A stretch of 64,000 nt of DNA from contig JAENRU010000483.1 of NCBI GenBank assembly GCA_016647705.1, positions 620,001-684,000 of the forward strand, read 5' to 3'. The stretch comes from Eucommia ulmoides. Its lineage: Eukaryota > Streptophyta > Magnoliopsida > Garryales > Eucommiaceae. A model generated the notes under the pieces. It saw only the letters and a list, made by a program, of their open reading frames with translations. It made no database searches and had not been told where the DNA came from. The translations under genes and the position numbers were made by a program. How positions within the stretch are numbered: the stretch's first letter is position 1; every line of letters begins with the position of its first letter. Below are positions 47,471-58,296 of the stretch, in pieces.

Positions 47471-49623
47471 GCACATCAAGATATATCCTAGTTCAGCAAA
47501 CTAACCTTGCTTAATTCAGTCCCTCGAGTTCTACGGAGATTCACAACCACTAAACCCATTGATCCTTTTACCAAGTAGGAATCAAACCCCATACAATTTT
47601 CCTTTTCCTAAGCTAAGAAATAATCTTACCTTTTTACCAGGCTAAAGACTAATCTAATTCTATTACCGGAAGAATCATAACCTAATCCTTTTACAGGTTG
47701 AAGATCAAACCTAATCATTTTACAGGCTAAAAATCAAATCTCACAACTCTCACAAGTATTTTTTTCACAACTAAAAATGGAACTTTCACAATTCACTTAA
47801 TTCAATTCAGGAAGAATCAAAATCTAGTTCTTTTCAAGGGAAAAAAATAACCTAATATTTTTATACTTAGAAAAAGATCAAACCCTAATCTTTTTACCGA
47901 AAAATATTGAAACCTAGCTATCTTTGACCAAATACCGGCTCAACCATGTCTAATCTGCTCAAACTCACAACTACACAAAAAAATTGAGTTTCTTCCTACA
48001 AAGGGTTTCTACTCTGCACCTCAAAATAGATATACTCAATAATGTTTTGAAATTTACTACATGATAGATACAATATGAGGCAAATTAATATTTGATTATA
48101 AATAAGTGTGGGTAGCATAAAATAAGGCACGTAATCAGATAAATACACAAAATCGTTTTAAAAATATTTTTATGCTCTTAAATTTGAAAACGATTTTTAA
48201 ACGATCTTAACAATCGAGCAAATATAATAATATGAAATCACAATAAGAATAATAGCTTGGAAAGATTTCACTGAGATAACATTGAATAATGTAAATAAAA
48301 TCGCAAGACAATACAAATCGGTGATGCCAAAACAATCACCACTTTAGATCAAGAACGTAACACAATATCTCTCTTGAATGAATGTCAATAGAATAATAAC
48401 TCTTAGAAAAGCTTAGAAATTGATGTTTTTGATATATGTTATCATAATCCCGCAGGTCTAATTATATAGATCAATATCAAGCCCTCCAATTACTACTTTT
48501 CTAAAGATGTCTCTAAAATGCACTCTTAAACCCCCATATAATAATCCCTTTCAATTTTGAGATATTTCACTTAAAGACGAATTTTAAACTCTCAAATAAG
48601 TGTGTAAAATATTTTTCAATTATCAATCACAAAGATAGAAAGCATTTAATTAACCAAATTGAGAGAATCATTTAATATGTGAACCAAATTAGTATAAGTT
48701 TAAATATGGACCATATCTTCAACAAGATCAGGTCCCCTAAATTTCTCCCTTAAAATAATAAAAAATGACTAGTTTTTACCAAAAGACCAATATCTTTGAA
48801 ATCTCAACCGAAATAGTCGGTTGACCGATCCTAGACCTGGCATATGATCGATTGATACAACGTGTAAGCCAGGCCAAACGAAACACCCAGTCAGTTGACC
48901 GTTCACTCCTCGGCCGGCTGACCGATAGTTCAAAGAGTTTTCCATACTATTTTCCACTATAGTCAGTTGACTGATTTCCTACCAATTGGTTGACCAATTG
49001 GTTCAGAAAATTCACCTGCTATTCCACTACACCCATCATTTAACCGATCGTTTCTTGGTTGGTTGACCGATTGATGCAGGTTCTACATTTTTTTCTTTGA
49101 AACCTAATTATTTCAATCATTGACCATTCATTTTTTGATCAATTGACCGATTGATGCTAGTTGGTTAATTCATTCACCAATTTCTACTCCAAAACTCAAC
49201 GTTTAATTCAATTAATCGGTTGTTTTTCTGGGTTAACTAAATTGACCCTAAACTTCAACTTTAAAAATGATTTTCACTTAGGCCAATTTTTATTTTCAAT
49301 TTCACATAGGAGTACATATTTAATCACTAATTAGGATCCTAAAATTTATCATATCAACACACAAAAATAGAACTTATTTAATAGTGTTGCGTGTGATCCT
49401 AAGTCGGGTTGCATTAAGAATATAAGTGTATTGAGTTGTTTTCACCTAATTTCTTCAGGATCTTCAACACTGTTTATTTCTTCAATGTCCTTCTTTGCAC
49501 CCTTGATATTTTCTTCATGATACAATCAATAAATGAAACTCTTTTTCTGAAACACTCAACAAACATTTTAGTTCCACTAAAAATATCAATCTTTAGTTGT
49601 TCATCAAAACCTCGCAATCAACA
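47231..49623 (-). repeat. 3' LTR of the SIRE-like element
   Basis: Plus-strand edges are TGTTGGCCTAGTG and CTCGCAATCAACA, mirror ends TGTTG/CAACA, 2393 bp. The words caagaggggtggtgaat near the left edge are typical of SIRE LTRs. It contains (AAT)20 at 47409-47469 and, at 48810-49250, a cluster of CGGTTGACCGAT-like motifs. The left flank is ggagt; the opposite flank is lost. Confidence 0.75.
47409..47469. repeat. (AAT)20 microsatellite
   Basis: An uninterrupted trinucleotide run inside the SIRE-like LTR. Confidence 0.95.
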
Positions 49624-49647
49624 ATCTTCCCCTTTTGATGATGACAA
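49624..49647 (-). other. polypurine tract of the SIRE-like element
   Basis: The minus strand reads TCATCATCAAAAGGGGAAGAT right before the LTR start TGTTGATTGCG. Confidence 0.8.
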
Positions 49648-50599
49648 TTGACTTTGATGTTTTCTTCTAAAAACAAAATCTAACCACACTCTCCCTAAAT
49701 TCAAGGACGGGTATTTAACTTATTTAAGCACAATCATGAAGATAAATTCAAAAAATTCAATAGATATTCAATATAAGCTTAAAAATCATTATAACGATTA
49801 AGATATTCAATAAAGCATGATATAAGAAATTCAACGTAGATCTATCTTTAATTAGTGCAATACTTAGGTGAACAAATTTCTAAACATCAACTAACTTGTT
49901 TAAAGTTCACTTTCACCATGATCTCTCCCTTTGTTACACCAATTTCTTATTTAAACATCAAACAAATTCTGCCATTTTGTCATTTCAAAAAGTGGGGACG
50001 GAGAACATTTTTTTTTTAACCCCATTTAAATATCTTGATAAAATAATTTTTCTTTAAAAAACTCACCAACCTTTTTGATTTTTAATAAAAGGGATATACA
50101 TCATTTTAAGAATAAAACTCATTTTCAATCATTAGAATATATGTGGATCATCATAGGAAATAAATATTAAGCATAATTGGTCATGTTCGGACAAACCACA
50201 ATAAGTTAATTACTACTTAATCAAGTACCATAAAATCTAGATTAAGCTATTACAGATTAAAGTACCAAGGAAAGACAAGTTTCAAATTTCATAACACTAC
50301 TGAGAATGATAAAACATAAAATCTAATGAGGACCCTATCCCATGAATGGATAATACGATCCCAAGGGACTAGTCGCTGGCTGCTGTGGATACTGACCACA
50401 AGATGAATGTTCAAACTCAAGGGCATCTACTAATAATACAGCATCAATGGTCCTACCCCTAACGACCCTGCTGCAGTGGATCCTCCAAAGGATTGTTGCG
50501 CTCCGAATGCAGTATGTCCACTATAATGTTGTTGGGTGCTGAACTTTTGCTGGCTGGAAAACTGTGAGCTCTATGTTAATTAGAACATATGTTATATGC
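49648..50599 (-). other. SIRE-like 3' region, extra-gene tail
   Basis: The minus strand has a Gln/Ser-rich low-complexity stretch (SQFSSQQKFSTQQHYSG) around 50470-50560, probably the C-terminus of the extra protein. No other coding signal is seen. Confidence 0.4.
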
Positions 50600-51677
50600 T
50601 TCATGTGATACTCCCAAATTCAGCCTCCATAGTCTCAATGATCCTTTCTCATTTGTTTTCCAAGGACACTCTCATCTCAGCCATGCTATTTCAATCCCAG
50701 ACATTCGGTAATCCATCATCTCCGTGTATTTCGGGAGATCACCAACTTGATTTCAAAGCATATCCATCTTTTGATCTATGCTCAACTCTTCCTCTTCTTC
50801 TTCTTCTTCTTCTTCTTCTTCTTCTTCTTCTTCTTCTTCTTCTTCAACCACCATTCTCTGTCTCTTTTCACCCTTCTTTTTTACCCACCTATTCCTCTCA
50901 AATTCATATCTCATTAAAATAAAATTACTCATATTTATCTATGTTGGGGTCACCGTGAAGAATTTCATTTCTTCAGGATCAATTTCTACTCTAAAGTTGT
51001 CAAATACTATTTGAAGCGCATCGACATAGGGTAGCACTCTAGAGGATTTCTTTAGATGATATCTCATGTGATCCATCATGATATAGGCTAAATCAAGATT
51101 TTCTACCCTCAACAATCTCATTCAATAAGTATAAATCAAACTCATTCACATTCGCACGACTTCCTTCTCTAGGCACAATCGTATATATATTCATTGAATG
51201 AATAAGGTGGTGCTCAAGCGATAGTGATCCCACTCTATCTCCATCCAACCCAAACTTATTGGCGATCTTACTTTTATTAAAATTCGTCACAATTCAATGA
51301 GTGGTATTGTAGGGAAATACATCTCCTCTATCGAACTTCAAAATATACCTAAGATCTGCCGTATCAAATCTAATTTCTTGCCCTTTAACAAACGACCTCA
51401 TTTGTTCATCCCTAAGTGTAAGATTATTATAGAATATTCTTACCCAAAGAGGCATCCACTTATTAATTTGGGAGACAAAATCGATCCACCCCAAAACCCT
51501 AACATACTTCTCTAGATCGAGATTTTTCTTCTTTAATCCATCAAAATCTATGGGTTTACAACAAAAAACTTTTCGATATGCAAATTCAATTTTGAATTTT
51601 ATTTCTTTTTCCTTGTTCACAAAATGGATATTGTCATATTTGGGTTTTCCCGGGCAAGGTCTCTTGACTCTAGGCAT
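50600..51677 (-). pseudogene. extra gene of SIRE-like element, 'putative plant transposon protein' type
   Basis: Starting at MPRVKRPCPGKPKYD, the frame has GWIDFVSQINKWMPLWVRIF, YNNLTLRDEQ, FVKGQEIRFD, LRYIL, then LEHHLIHSMNIYTIVPREGS, NEFDLYLLNEIVEGRK and LPYVDALQIVFDNF. This is the layout of plant transposon-associated proteins of unknown role (PF20167-like, judged by eye). An in-frame TGA at 51294-51296 and a frame change near 51110 break it. A poly-Glu run coded by the GAA repeat (50787-50845) and a coiled-coil-like stretch follow. Confidence 0.6.
50787..50845. repeat. (TTC)n microsatellite
   Basis: About 19 TTC/CTT units; on the minus strand it codes for a poly-Glu run in the extra gene. 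Confidence 0.95.
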
Positions 51678-52539
51678 TTTCTCACGATATTTAGTTCAAT
51701 CAACCGATTAAACACAAGAAATCTAACAAGATGAAATGGATCTACCGAAACCCTAGAGAGCAGCAGAAGATCCAACCTTATGATGAAACTTTAGGTTTCC
51801 AAATGCTAGATCCAAGACCTTAATCTTCAAATCCAAGCCAAAATGTGATGATCTCTTGAAGATTTTGGATGTAAAGTACTTGGGAGAGGAAAGATTTTTG
51901 GAGAAAAGAGAGTTCAAAATCGAAATGGGGTGAAATGAGAGGGTAAGGGATATTAATCCCATAACATTCGGTTGATCAACTGTTCTTGGTCTATTAACCG
52001 ACCAAAACAGAGTTTGCATATTGCAGGCTCTGTTCTTGTCGGCTGACTGACAGGGCCCTTTTTATCTTTTTGTGTATTTTAGCCCTAATTGATCAACTAG
52101 CTCAATTTTGACCTCTTATTTTGATCCACACATATTATTTGAAATATTTTCACACCCACACACACTCTCTCTCTCACCCATACACACACATATCAAAAAT
52201 ATCTAATTTAAGAAATTCGAAGCATCTCCCTAACAAAATTAACATATTTGAATTTTTAAAAAATTGACGTACTTGGATCATCTTTGGGTGCAATTGGTGT
52301 GTGTATCTTTGGTGGATTGTTGATTTTAATCTTGATGTCCTTTAAATCTATTATTTTTCCTTTTCCTTAACTTGTCACTTTGATTTCCTTCTTTCTTGCA
52401 TTGGCTCTATACTGGATTGGTTCGGTGATTGTTTTCTTGCCTTTGTACGGTGCTTTGAGCTACTTTTTAAACCTTCCACTTTGCATATATTGATTCTTCC
52501 TCATTGGTGCATTGAATCCAGACTGCTTCTTGGCATGTA
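51678..52539 (-). other. SIRE-like interior without recognised gene
   Basis: This lies between the extra gene and the gag fragment on the minus strand. In a complete element pol would be here; none is seen. A short (CA)n-like stretch is at 52150-52190. Confidence 0.4.
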
Positions 52540-52856
52540 ATATTCATTGTATCATCTTGATTGTTTGAATCTCCAAAATTTTATTTCTTTGGTATCCAGT
52601 TATTTTTAGATCTGACAGGGTAACCATGCAATAAATAATAAACTTTCTCAAAATGACCATACTTTCCACAACAAAAGCATTTAGCATTGTTAATACATTT
52701 CTTCGAATAATCATTGTTCTGCACGAGAGCACGATATCGATGGTGATATTGAGGAGCTGCTTTAGCAACTATCGATTTTTCAACAAGTTTAGTTTTCTCA
52801 ATATCCTTAAATTTATCCATTACTTTATCAATCTCCTTTTGAGTCTTTTAAAGTAA
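52540..52856 (-). pseudogene. copia gag, zinc-knuckle end (partial)
   Basis: The minus strand reads NNAKCFCCGKYGHFEKVYY and then SKNNWIPKK. CXXCXXXXHXXXX is the gag zinc knuckle that packages RNA, but the final Cys is Tyr here, so the finger is broken. W-I-P-K after it resembles the gag-pol link of SIRE elements. The N-terminal gag is cut off at the junction near 52857. Confidence 0.65.
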
Positions 52857-53750
52857 TCACTTTGTTGAACTAACGTTCAACTGTTGACCAAAATTATCTT
52901 TGTTAGTCGAGGTTACTTTACAGAGGACAAGATCTCCAATGTCGAATGATCGAGGACAGACCTTTCTATTGTAATACCTAATTGCAATTTGTTGGTAGGC
53001 TGCCTGCCGAACAGGCGTGCATTCCCTCTTTTCTTCCAATAAATCATGGTTAAGGGCCAAAGAAGCATTATTCTCATCTTGATTGAAAATAATCACTGTC
53101 CGAGAAGAGGACATACCGATCTCAGCGGGGATTATCGCCTTTGACTCGAAGGTCATCGTTAAGGGAGTTTCCCCTGTAGGGGTTCTTGTTATAGTCTGGT
53201 AAGCCCAAAGGATAGGGTACAAATCCTCAACACATCTTCCCTTTGATCTATCGAGACAAGTTTTGAGTCCGTGAATAATGGTGCGGCTAATGACTTATAC
53301 TCGCCCGTTGGACTGGGAGTGCCCTAGAGATATGAAGTGGGTCCAAATCCCTAACCTGAAGTAAAAATTTGAGAACATGTCATTATCAAAGGGCGAAGTA
53401 CTTGTTATCGGGACGAGAACGGTAGGAGGTTTCCGGGGATAGGAGGTGAATCTTTGACATTTATCGCATTTCTTGACGAACTGCATAAAGTCTTTGTGTA
53501 TGTCCGGCTAGAAATATTCGTGACAAATGAGTTTGTGTACCATGGATCTTTCTCCAGAATGATTACCACATAACCCTTCATGAACTTCCTTCAAAACGTA
53601 GTCAGATTCTTTTGGCCTGAGACAGTATGAATAAGGACTCGAGAAGGCCCTCCATTAGAGAACTCTATCAATGATGGTGTACCGTGATGCCCGATATCGC
53701 ATATGTCTTGCCTCTGCTCAGTTAGAGGGGAGTGTCCTGTTTAGGAGATA
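52857..53750 (-). pseudogene. Tat B integrase
   Basis: Read on the minus strand: a zinc-finger part with CDKCQRF (53437-53486), then a jump from PITSTSPFDNDMF to GHSQSNGRV, showing that most of the catalytic core with its first Asp residues is deleted, then ILWAYQTITRTPTGETP and TFESKAIIPAEIG, and a tail QQIAIRYYNRKV, FDIGDLVLCKVTS. The end GQQLNV breaks off at 52860 where the neighbour begins. Stops interrupt the frame. Confidence 0.8.
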
Positions 53751-53869
53751 TTCCCTTATTGAGTCCATCCAAGTTGGAGAGTTGGAGAGAGCACATATGG
53801 CAATACCTTGATTGGGGACGATGGTGCTTGATACTTCCAAATACTTAACGGGGACACTTCATTTTAAGG

Positions 53870-54300
53870 TGAATTCTACGGCGGAGGCCAAGGCATCAAC
53901 ATATCGGTTTTCTTCGCGGGGGATTTGGCACAATTGGATTTTTTGGAAGTTCTCCATCAATGATTTTACTCTTCTGAGATAAATGGCCATACTAGGGTCC
54001 TTAGCTACGTACCCACCGTTGACTTGGTTCACAACGAGTTGTGAGTCGAAGAAGATGTATAGGTTTTTGGCATTAAATTATCGTGCTAATCTGAGTCCCA
54101 GAAGAAGGGCCTCATACTCCACTTCATTATTGGTGTTTCTGAACCCAAGTCGAATTGCGTATTCAATTTCTTCTCGATCAAAGGCTACCAAGGCCATGCC
54201 GGCCCCACAGCCCCCTATGTTGGAAGAACCATCTGTGAACATCTATCAGGTATTTAGAACAAAGTCGTTGTTTGGTTTGGTATGAGTAGGTGGCCATTTT
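53870..54300 (-). pseudogene. Tat B second RNase H (archaeal type)
   Basis: The minus strand reads MFTDGSSNIGGCGAGMALV, EIEYAIRLGFRNTNNEVEYE, ALLLGLRLA, FFDSQLVVNQVNGGY and ENRYVDALASA. The acidic residues of the RNase H active site (D of TDGSS, E of EYEA, D of DSQ, D of DALA) are kept. Stops are present at two places. This extra domain is diagnostic of Tat elements. Confidence 0.85.
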
Positions 54301-54429
54301 AGGGTCAATACCTTTATCAGACCGGGATGAGGATCCGGTCGGGAAGGGTCGTGACCATCCGGGTTGGGTTCTTCTAGGAAAGTTATCTCAGTAATAAAAT
54401 CGGTTAGGACTTGCCCCTTGATGGTTGTT

Positions 54430-54800
54430 CTTGGTTGGTATTCAATATGAAATTAGCCTAAATCAAGGCTATACTTTATGAGCTGGCCAGAAACATCGGG
54501 CAAATACAAAATTTGTCATAAGGGTTGATTAGTGAGCCCCACGATCACGTGAGCTTGAAAGTATTGCCTTAATTTTCGCGACACAATGAGGAGGTCATAG
54601 GCCAACTTCTTAAAGCATTGATATTTAGTTTCAGTATCAATGAGTACTCGACTTACATAATACATATACAGTTGAACCCCTTCCACTTCCCGGACCAATG
54701 CCACGTTGATTGCAATATCTGAAATAGTTATATACATAAATAATTCCTCCCCATTCTTGGGCTTACTTAGTAGCGGTGTCGAAGACAGGTATGCCTTAAG
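54430..54800 (-). pseudogene. Tat B first RNase H
   Basis: The minus strand reads MYITISDIAINVALVREVEG, VQLYMYYVSRVL, DTETKYQCFKKLAYDLLIVS, RKLRQYFQAHVIVGLTNQPL. This is the RNase H that follows reverse transcriptase in Ty3/gypsy pol and removes template RNA. The segment is open for 73 codons, then broken. Confidence 0.8.
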
Positions 54801-54846
54801 CTCTTGGAAAGAAGTGGTTCAAGGCAGCCAGCCTTCTAGTGAGCAT

Positions 54847-55270
54847 TTAGACATCCTTCCTTATTCGAGGAGAAGCCATTTCGAAAACAACACTGATTTG
54901 GTCAGGATTGGCATCGATGCCCCTTTGGGACACCATATAGCCCAAGAATTTCCCTGTTGAAACCCCAAATATGCACTTAGTGGGGTTTAGTTTTATTCGA
55001 TGAGCTCGGAGGTCTTTGGGGCATGCTTTGTTGAGGTCTTTGAAGTCCATGCAGAGGCGCCATTTGTTTCCAGCCTTGGGAGTGAAGACGACATTAGAGC
55101 CAAACCGAAAACTTTATTTCTTCTACTATGATGGATTTCACCAACTTGTTCATTTCCTATTCAATGATTTTTTGGCGATCCGGGTGGAATTTTTTTTTTT
55201 GCCTCACTGGGGGATGGTGAGGGTTAGTGTATAGTTAATGTATGGAGACATTTGGATCAATCCCTGGAAG
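54847..55270 (-). pseudogene. Tat B reverse transcriptase with its core deleted
   Basis: The N-terminal fingers (VVFTPKAGNKWRLCMDFKDL, NKACPKD) run directly into the thumb (IKLNPTKCIFGVSTGKFLG, MVSQRGIDANPD). In the family about 130-150 residues, including the catalytic YVDD, lie between them. They are cleanly missing with the frame kept. The enzyme cannot work. Confidence 0.85.
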
Positions 55271-55547
55271 CTCATTATGGGACCAAGCAAAAACTTTATA
55301 ATTCTTCTTGAGGAGAGTGGTTAATTTTTTTTACTGTTCCGGATTGAGCTTGGCACCAATTCGAATGGTTCTTTCCTCGATGGTAGAGTAAATAGGAACT
55401 TCTACAAGATCTTCATGAGGATGAGTCTAGGGTTCCTTATCTCAAGGATCATCGATAGGAACAATTCCAGGATCGGGCATGGTTATGAACTCAAGTTCTT
55501 TGTTCCTGGTCGCGGCCGTTAATTGTTATTTCTTTTTTTCCAACGCT
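55271..55547 (-). other. Tat B protease to reverse-transcriptase linker
   Basis: On the minus strand this holds low-conservation pol linker sequence with several stops; no domain is seen. Confidence 0.4.
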
Positions 55548-55940
55548 CTATTGGCCCAGGAATGAGCTGATTCTTGGTCTCTCCTGACCTCTCCCACTCC
55601 CTGTTCTGTGGGAAACTTCACGCATTGATGGAAAGGAGAAAGATACGGCCTTCAGCGCCACCAAGGTGGGTCGACCAATGATCACATTATATAGAGACGG
55701 TCGATCCACAATAAGGAATTTAACCCAAACTGTGGACGAGGTGGGTAGGGTACCCACCGTGAAGGAAAGTGACGTCCATCCTACGAAATTGACCACCTCC
55801 TCACTGAAACCAACAAGGGGGGCGATAGTGGGCCTCACGGAGCCTCAAATGACATTCATTTGGTCAAATGCTTCCTTAAAAATGATATTCACAGAGCTGT
55901 CATCATCGATCAGGATTCATCTAACCTTGTGGTGATTGAT
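55548..55940 (-). pseudogene. Tat B aspartic protease
   Basis: The minus strand has ILIDDDSSVNIIF, where family members read DNGSS or D-S/T-G-S at the active site, then VGFSEEVVNFVGWTSLSFTV and LYNVIIGRPTLVALKAV. The catalytic triplet is altered (DDSS), and a stop sits before ILID. It would cut the polyprotein in a live element. Confidence 0.75.
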
Positions 55941-57993
55941 CAGGGCAGATATTACTAGGGCATCATAGTGAGGGGTATGAATTCCTTGAAGGTCCTCTTC
56001 TCTAAAGTAGATGACGTTATGCGCAGAAGCATCGATCGTGCTCATCTCGTACACGTATTTGTCGGCTTTTCGCTTGTCTTTTCCCTCATGCCTCTTCCGG
56101 GAAGAAGTAGTTGCTTCCCCAAGGCCGAGACTGCCATTGATCATAGAGATCATATTAATCTTACCATCAATGTGCATGTCATCATCAAATTCATCGATTT
56201 TTCTCCTTGGTATAGGTCGGCTATAACTTTCCTTCTTTAGTCGATCTCGTCGCTTACTGCGACGACTGCTCTTCCCAGCCCCGATGCTTGTATATTCCTT
56301 GCGAACATAATGACCAAGGTGCCCCATTTTTATGAGGGCCTTGATATTTTCTCGGAGTTGGAAATATTTTTTCGTAGAGTGGCCATGGTCACAGTGGAAT
56401 TTTTAATATTTGGAGACGGCTTTAACCATGGGCCTCCCCTTAGGGGGAGGAGCTGGCGGGAATAATCCATTTCCCAAATTTTTCGCAAAGATTGTGGCTA
56501 CTTAGGTGGTAAAGGGCATCATTCCTGGATGATTCCCAAGGGGCTGAGGGAATCTTCGTTCCTTAGGAAGGGGTCCTAACCTCCCATCTGCCTGCAATCT
56601 TTGAGACAAGCCTTACTCTTCCTATCCTCTGGTCAGTATTTCCGCTTCTGGTCCCTTTCACCCTCCCTCTTCACAGCATATCTATGATCATCTTGATTGA
56701 AGCTGGTATTTCGGCCAAGAGTAGCAGCTAAGTTTGGCACGGGATAAGAGCATAAATCATACGTCAGCCTTCAATGCCTTACTCCGTCAATAAAGGCATT
56801 CAAAGCCACAACGTCCGGGATATTGCTACAACTGGAACTTTTCTTGCCGAACTTTACACCAAAATCACCTAAAGTTTCAGTAATCTCTTTCTAGAGAGTG
56901 AGGAGATAGTTCACAATTTTGGGTCTTATCCGAGAACAGTCAAATCGGGCTAAAAAGAGTTGCTCCAGTTGATCAAATAAGAAAATTAGTGCATGAGCCA
57001 ACTCTCGGTACCATGTGCTGGCCATTCTAGTGAGAGTCAAAGGGAAATATTTGCACCTTACAGCCATGGACGTTGTGTGCATATCCATGAATGCGTTGAA
57101 AATAGAGAAATGATCGCCTAGGTCGGTGGTCCCATCGTAGAGAGCTATTTGTGGACTGAGAAACCGATAGGGGACTACTTCAAGGACTATGGCCTCAACA
57201 AAAGTGGATCTAATAATTTAGGGGATCTCATTAGCTCCTCCCGAGCCCCATATCTGAACAAGTGTTGCATTTATTTCGGCAACACGCTTTTTCGAGGCTG
57301 TTTCTCTCTTGGGCAACGTTACTACATGCCTTGCAGATGCTCTTGATCCCTGCCTTTTGGCAAGTGGGGAATGAGAGTTAGCCTCCCAAGCATGGCGAGC
57401 TCTTTGATTTGCACATGTGATATTACTATGACTTCTTTCCACGCGATGACCATGATGGTAATGGAAGTCCTCTGTCCGGCGAGACCATTGGAGTAACGAG
57501 GCAAAATTGGACACGGTTGGTTGAGTAGAGAGCTGCTTCCTGGTCAATCGATTGTGATGACGGGGTGGTTTCGTCGACACGTGTCCCTCAGAATGAATGA
57601 TATAGTCGGATTCGCGAGGAGGATACTCATTTCCTACATGTCGGAGAATCAGTCCCCCTTGAACGGGGGTCGGTTGTAGGAGGTGTTTCTCTCCCTTTAG
57701 ATTCTTGAGGACTGGAATTTAGGGTAGGCGGCAGACGAGAGAAGATGGTGTCAAGACATGTTTGAAATTGGAACAGTTGGCACTCAAAACTATTGAGATG
57801 CACCACATCCATGGCTCCAGGATTTGGTCCTGCAGATAGAGCTGACGGGCCTGCCTGGCTGATAGAAAGTTCTTGTTCTTCTACTTCCAGGACGGGGACA
57901 ACAATTCTCGCATCCGGCCTAGGATTCTGTGCCATTTCAATAGCCGGGTTGTTATCTACTGTGCTATCTAAATTCCTTGGTCATAGGAATTAG
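55941..57993 (-). pseudogene. Tat B gag
   Basis: The N-terminus (57627-57935) is MAQNPRPDARIVVPVLEVEE. The gag core lies at 56891-57250 with LYDGTTDLGDHF, MDMHTTSMAVRCKYFPLTLT and STWYREL. A C-terminal part at 56300-56410 reads FHCDHGHSTKKYFQLRENI, LIKMGHLGHYV, the Tat-type finger region. Frames are broken between the parts. The same gag is found at 3119-4170. Confidence 0.8.
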
Positions 57994-58067
57994 CCAAACC
58001 TTGTATGCATCGAACTCTTAGCCCAGAAAAGGGCAAGTGATGATGAGATAGAGACTTTTCATAGCGA

Positions 58068-58088
58068 TTTCCACAAATGGCGCCAAAC
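58068..58088 (-). other. primer binding site of Tat B
   Basis: The minus strand reads GTTTGGCGCCATTTGTGGAA right after the LTR end. TGGCGCC plus TGTGG is the Tat-type site; this is the best preserved of the three Tat copies here. Confidence 0.75.
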
Positions 58089-58296
58089 TGTTGATGTCAA
58101 ATTTTGGTTAACATAAATAGTGTGATCCAGCCAGCCCTTACGGGACGTTGGAGAGCCCTGTAGTGGAGATGGTATATTCAATTCCGTGAAAAATCCTCTG
58201 GCCGGGAAGGGGAAGGCCAAGACCGGGAAAGGTTCACAGGCCTTCCAAATCAAGAAGAGCAAGAACAGGAGATTGTAGGATTTCCTGAGGTATGAA
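58089..58296 (-). repeat. 5' LTR of Tat B, partial
   Basis: It starts TGTTGATGTCAAATTTTGG on the plus strand, like 4237, and aligns with 4237-4453. It stops at 58296 where Athila 2 begins; the rest should lie beyond Athila 2, outside the window. Confidence 0.75.

Larger units (their letters stand above)
47231..52856 (-). mobile_element. SIRE-like Ty1/copia element lacking pol
   Basis: Minus-strand order: gag zinc-knuckle fragment, an extra protein gene, purine tract, 3' LTR. The phrase TTGTCATCATCAAAAGGGG before the LTR is a hallmark of SIRE-type copia elements. No protease, integrase, reverse transcriptase or RNase H can be found, and the 5' LTR is missing: at about 52857 the sequence changes to Tat integrase. 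The element is truncated and non-autonomous. Confidence 0.75.
52857..58296 (-). mobile_element. Tat-lineage Ty3/gypsy retrotransposon (Tat B)
   Basis: Minus-strand order: partial 5' LTR, primer site, gag, protease, reverse-transcriptase remnant, RNase H, a second (archaeal-type) RNase H, integrase. Two RNase H domains mark the Tat lineage. The 3' end is lost at the junction with the SIRE-like element, and the 5' LTR is interrupted by Athila 2. Stops and two domain-internal deletions make it dead. Confidence 0.9.

Noticed and set aside
47231..49623. Two independent solo LTRs around the (AAT)n run
   Set aside because: The mirrored TGTTG/CAACA ends and the adjacent purine tract fit one long SIRE-type LTR.
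50596..51014. Poly-Leu and poly-Ser frames on the plus strand
   Set aside because: They are the reverse side of a (TTC)n run whose minus-strand reading fits the retrotransposon extra gene.
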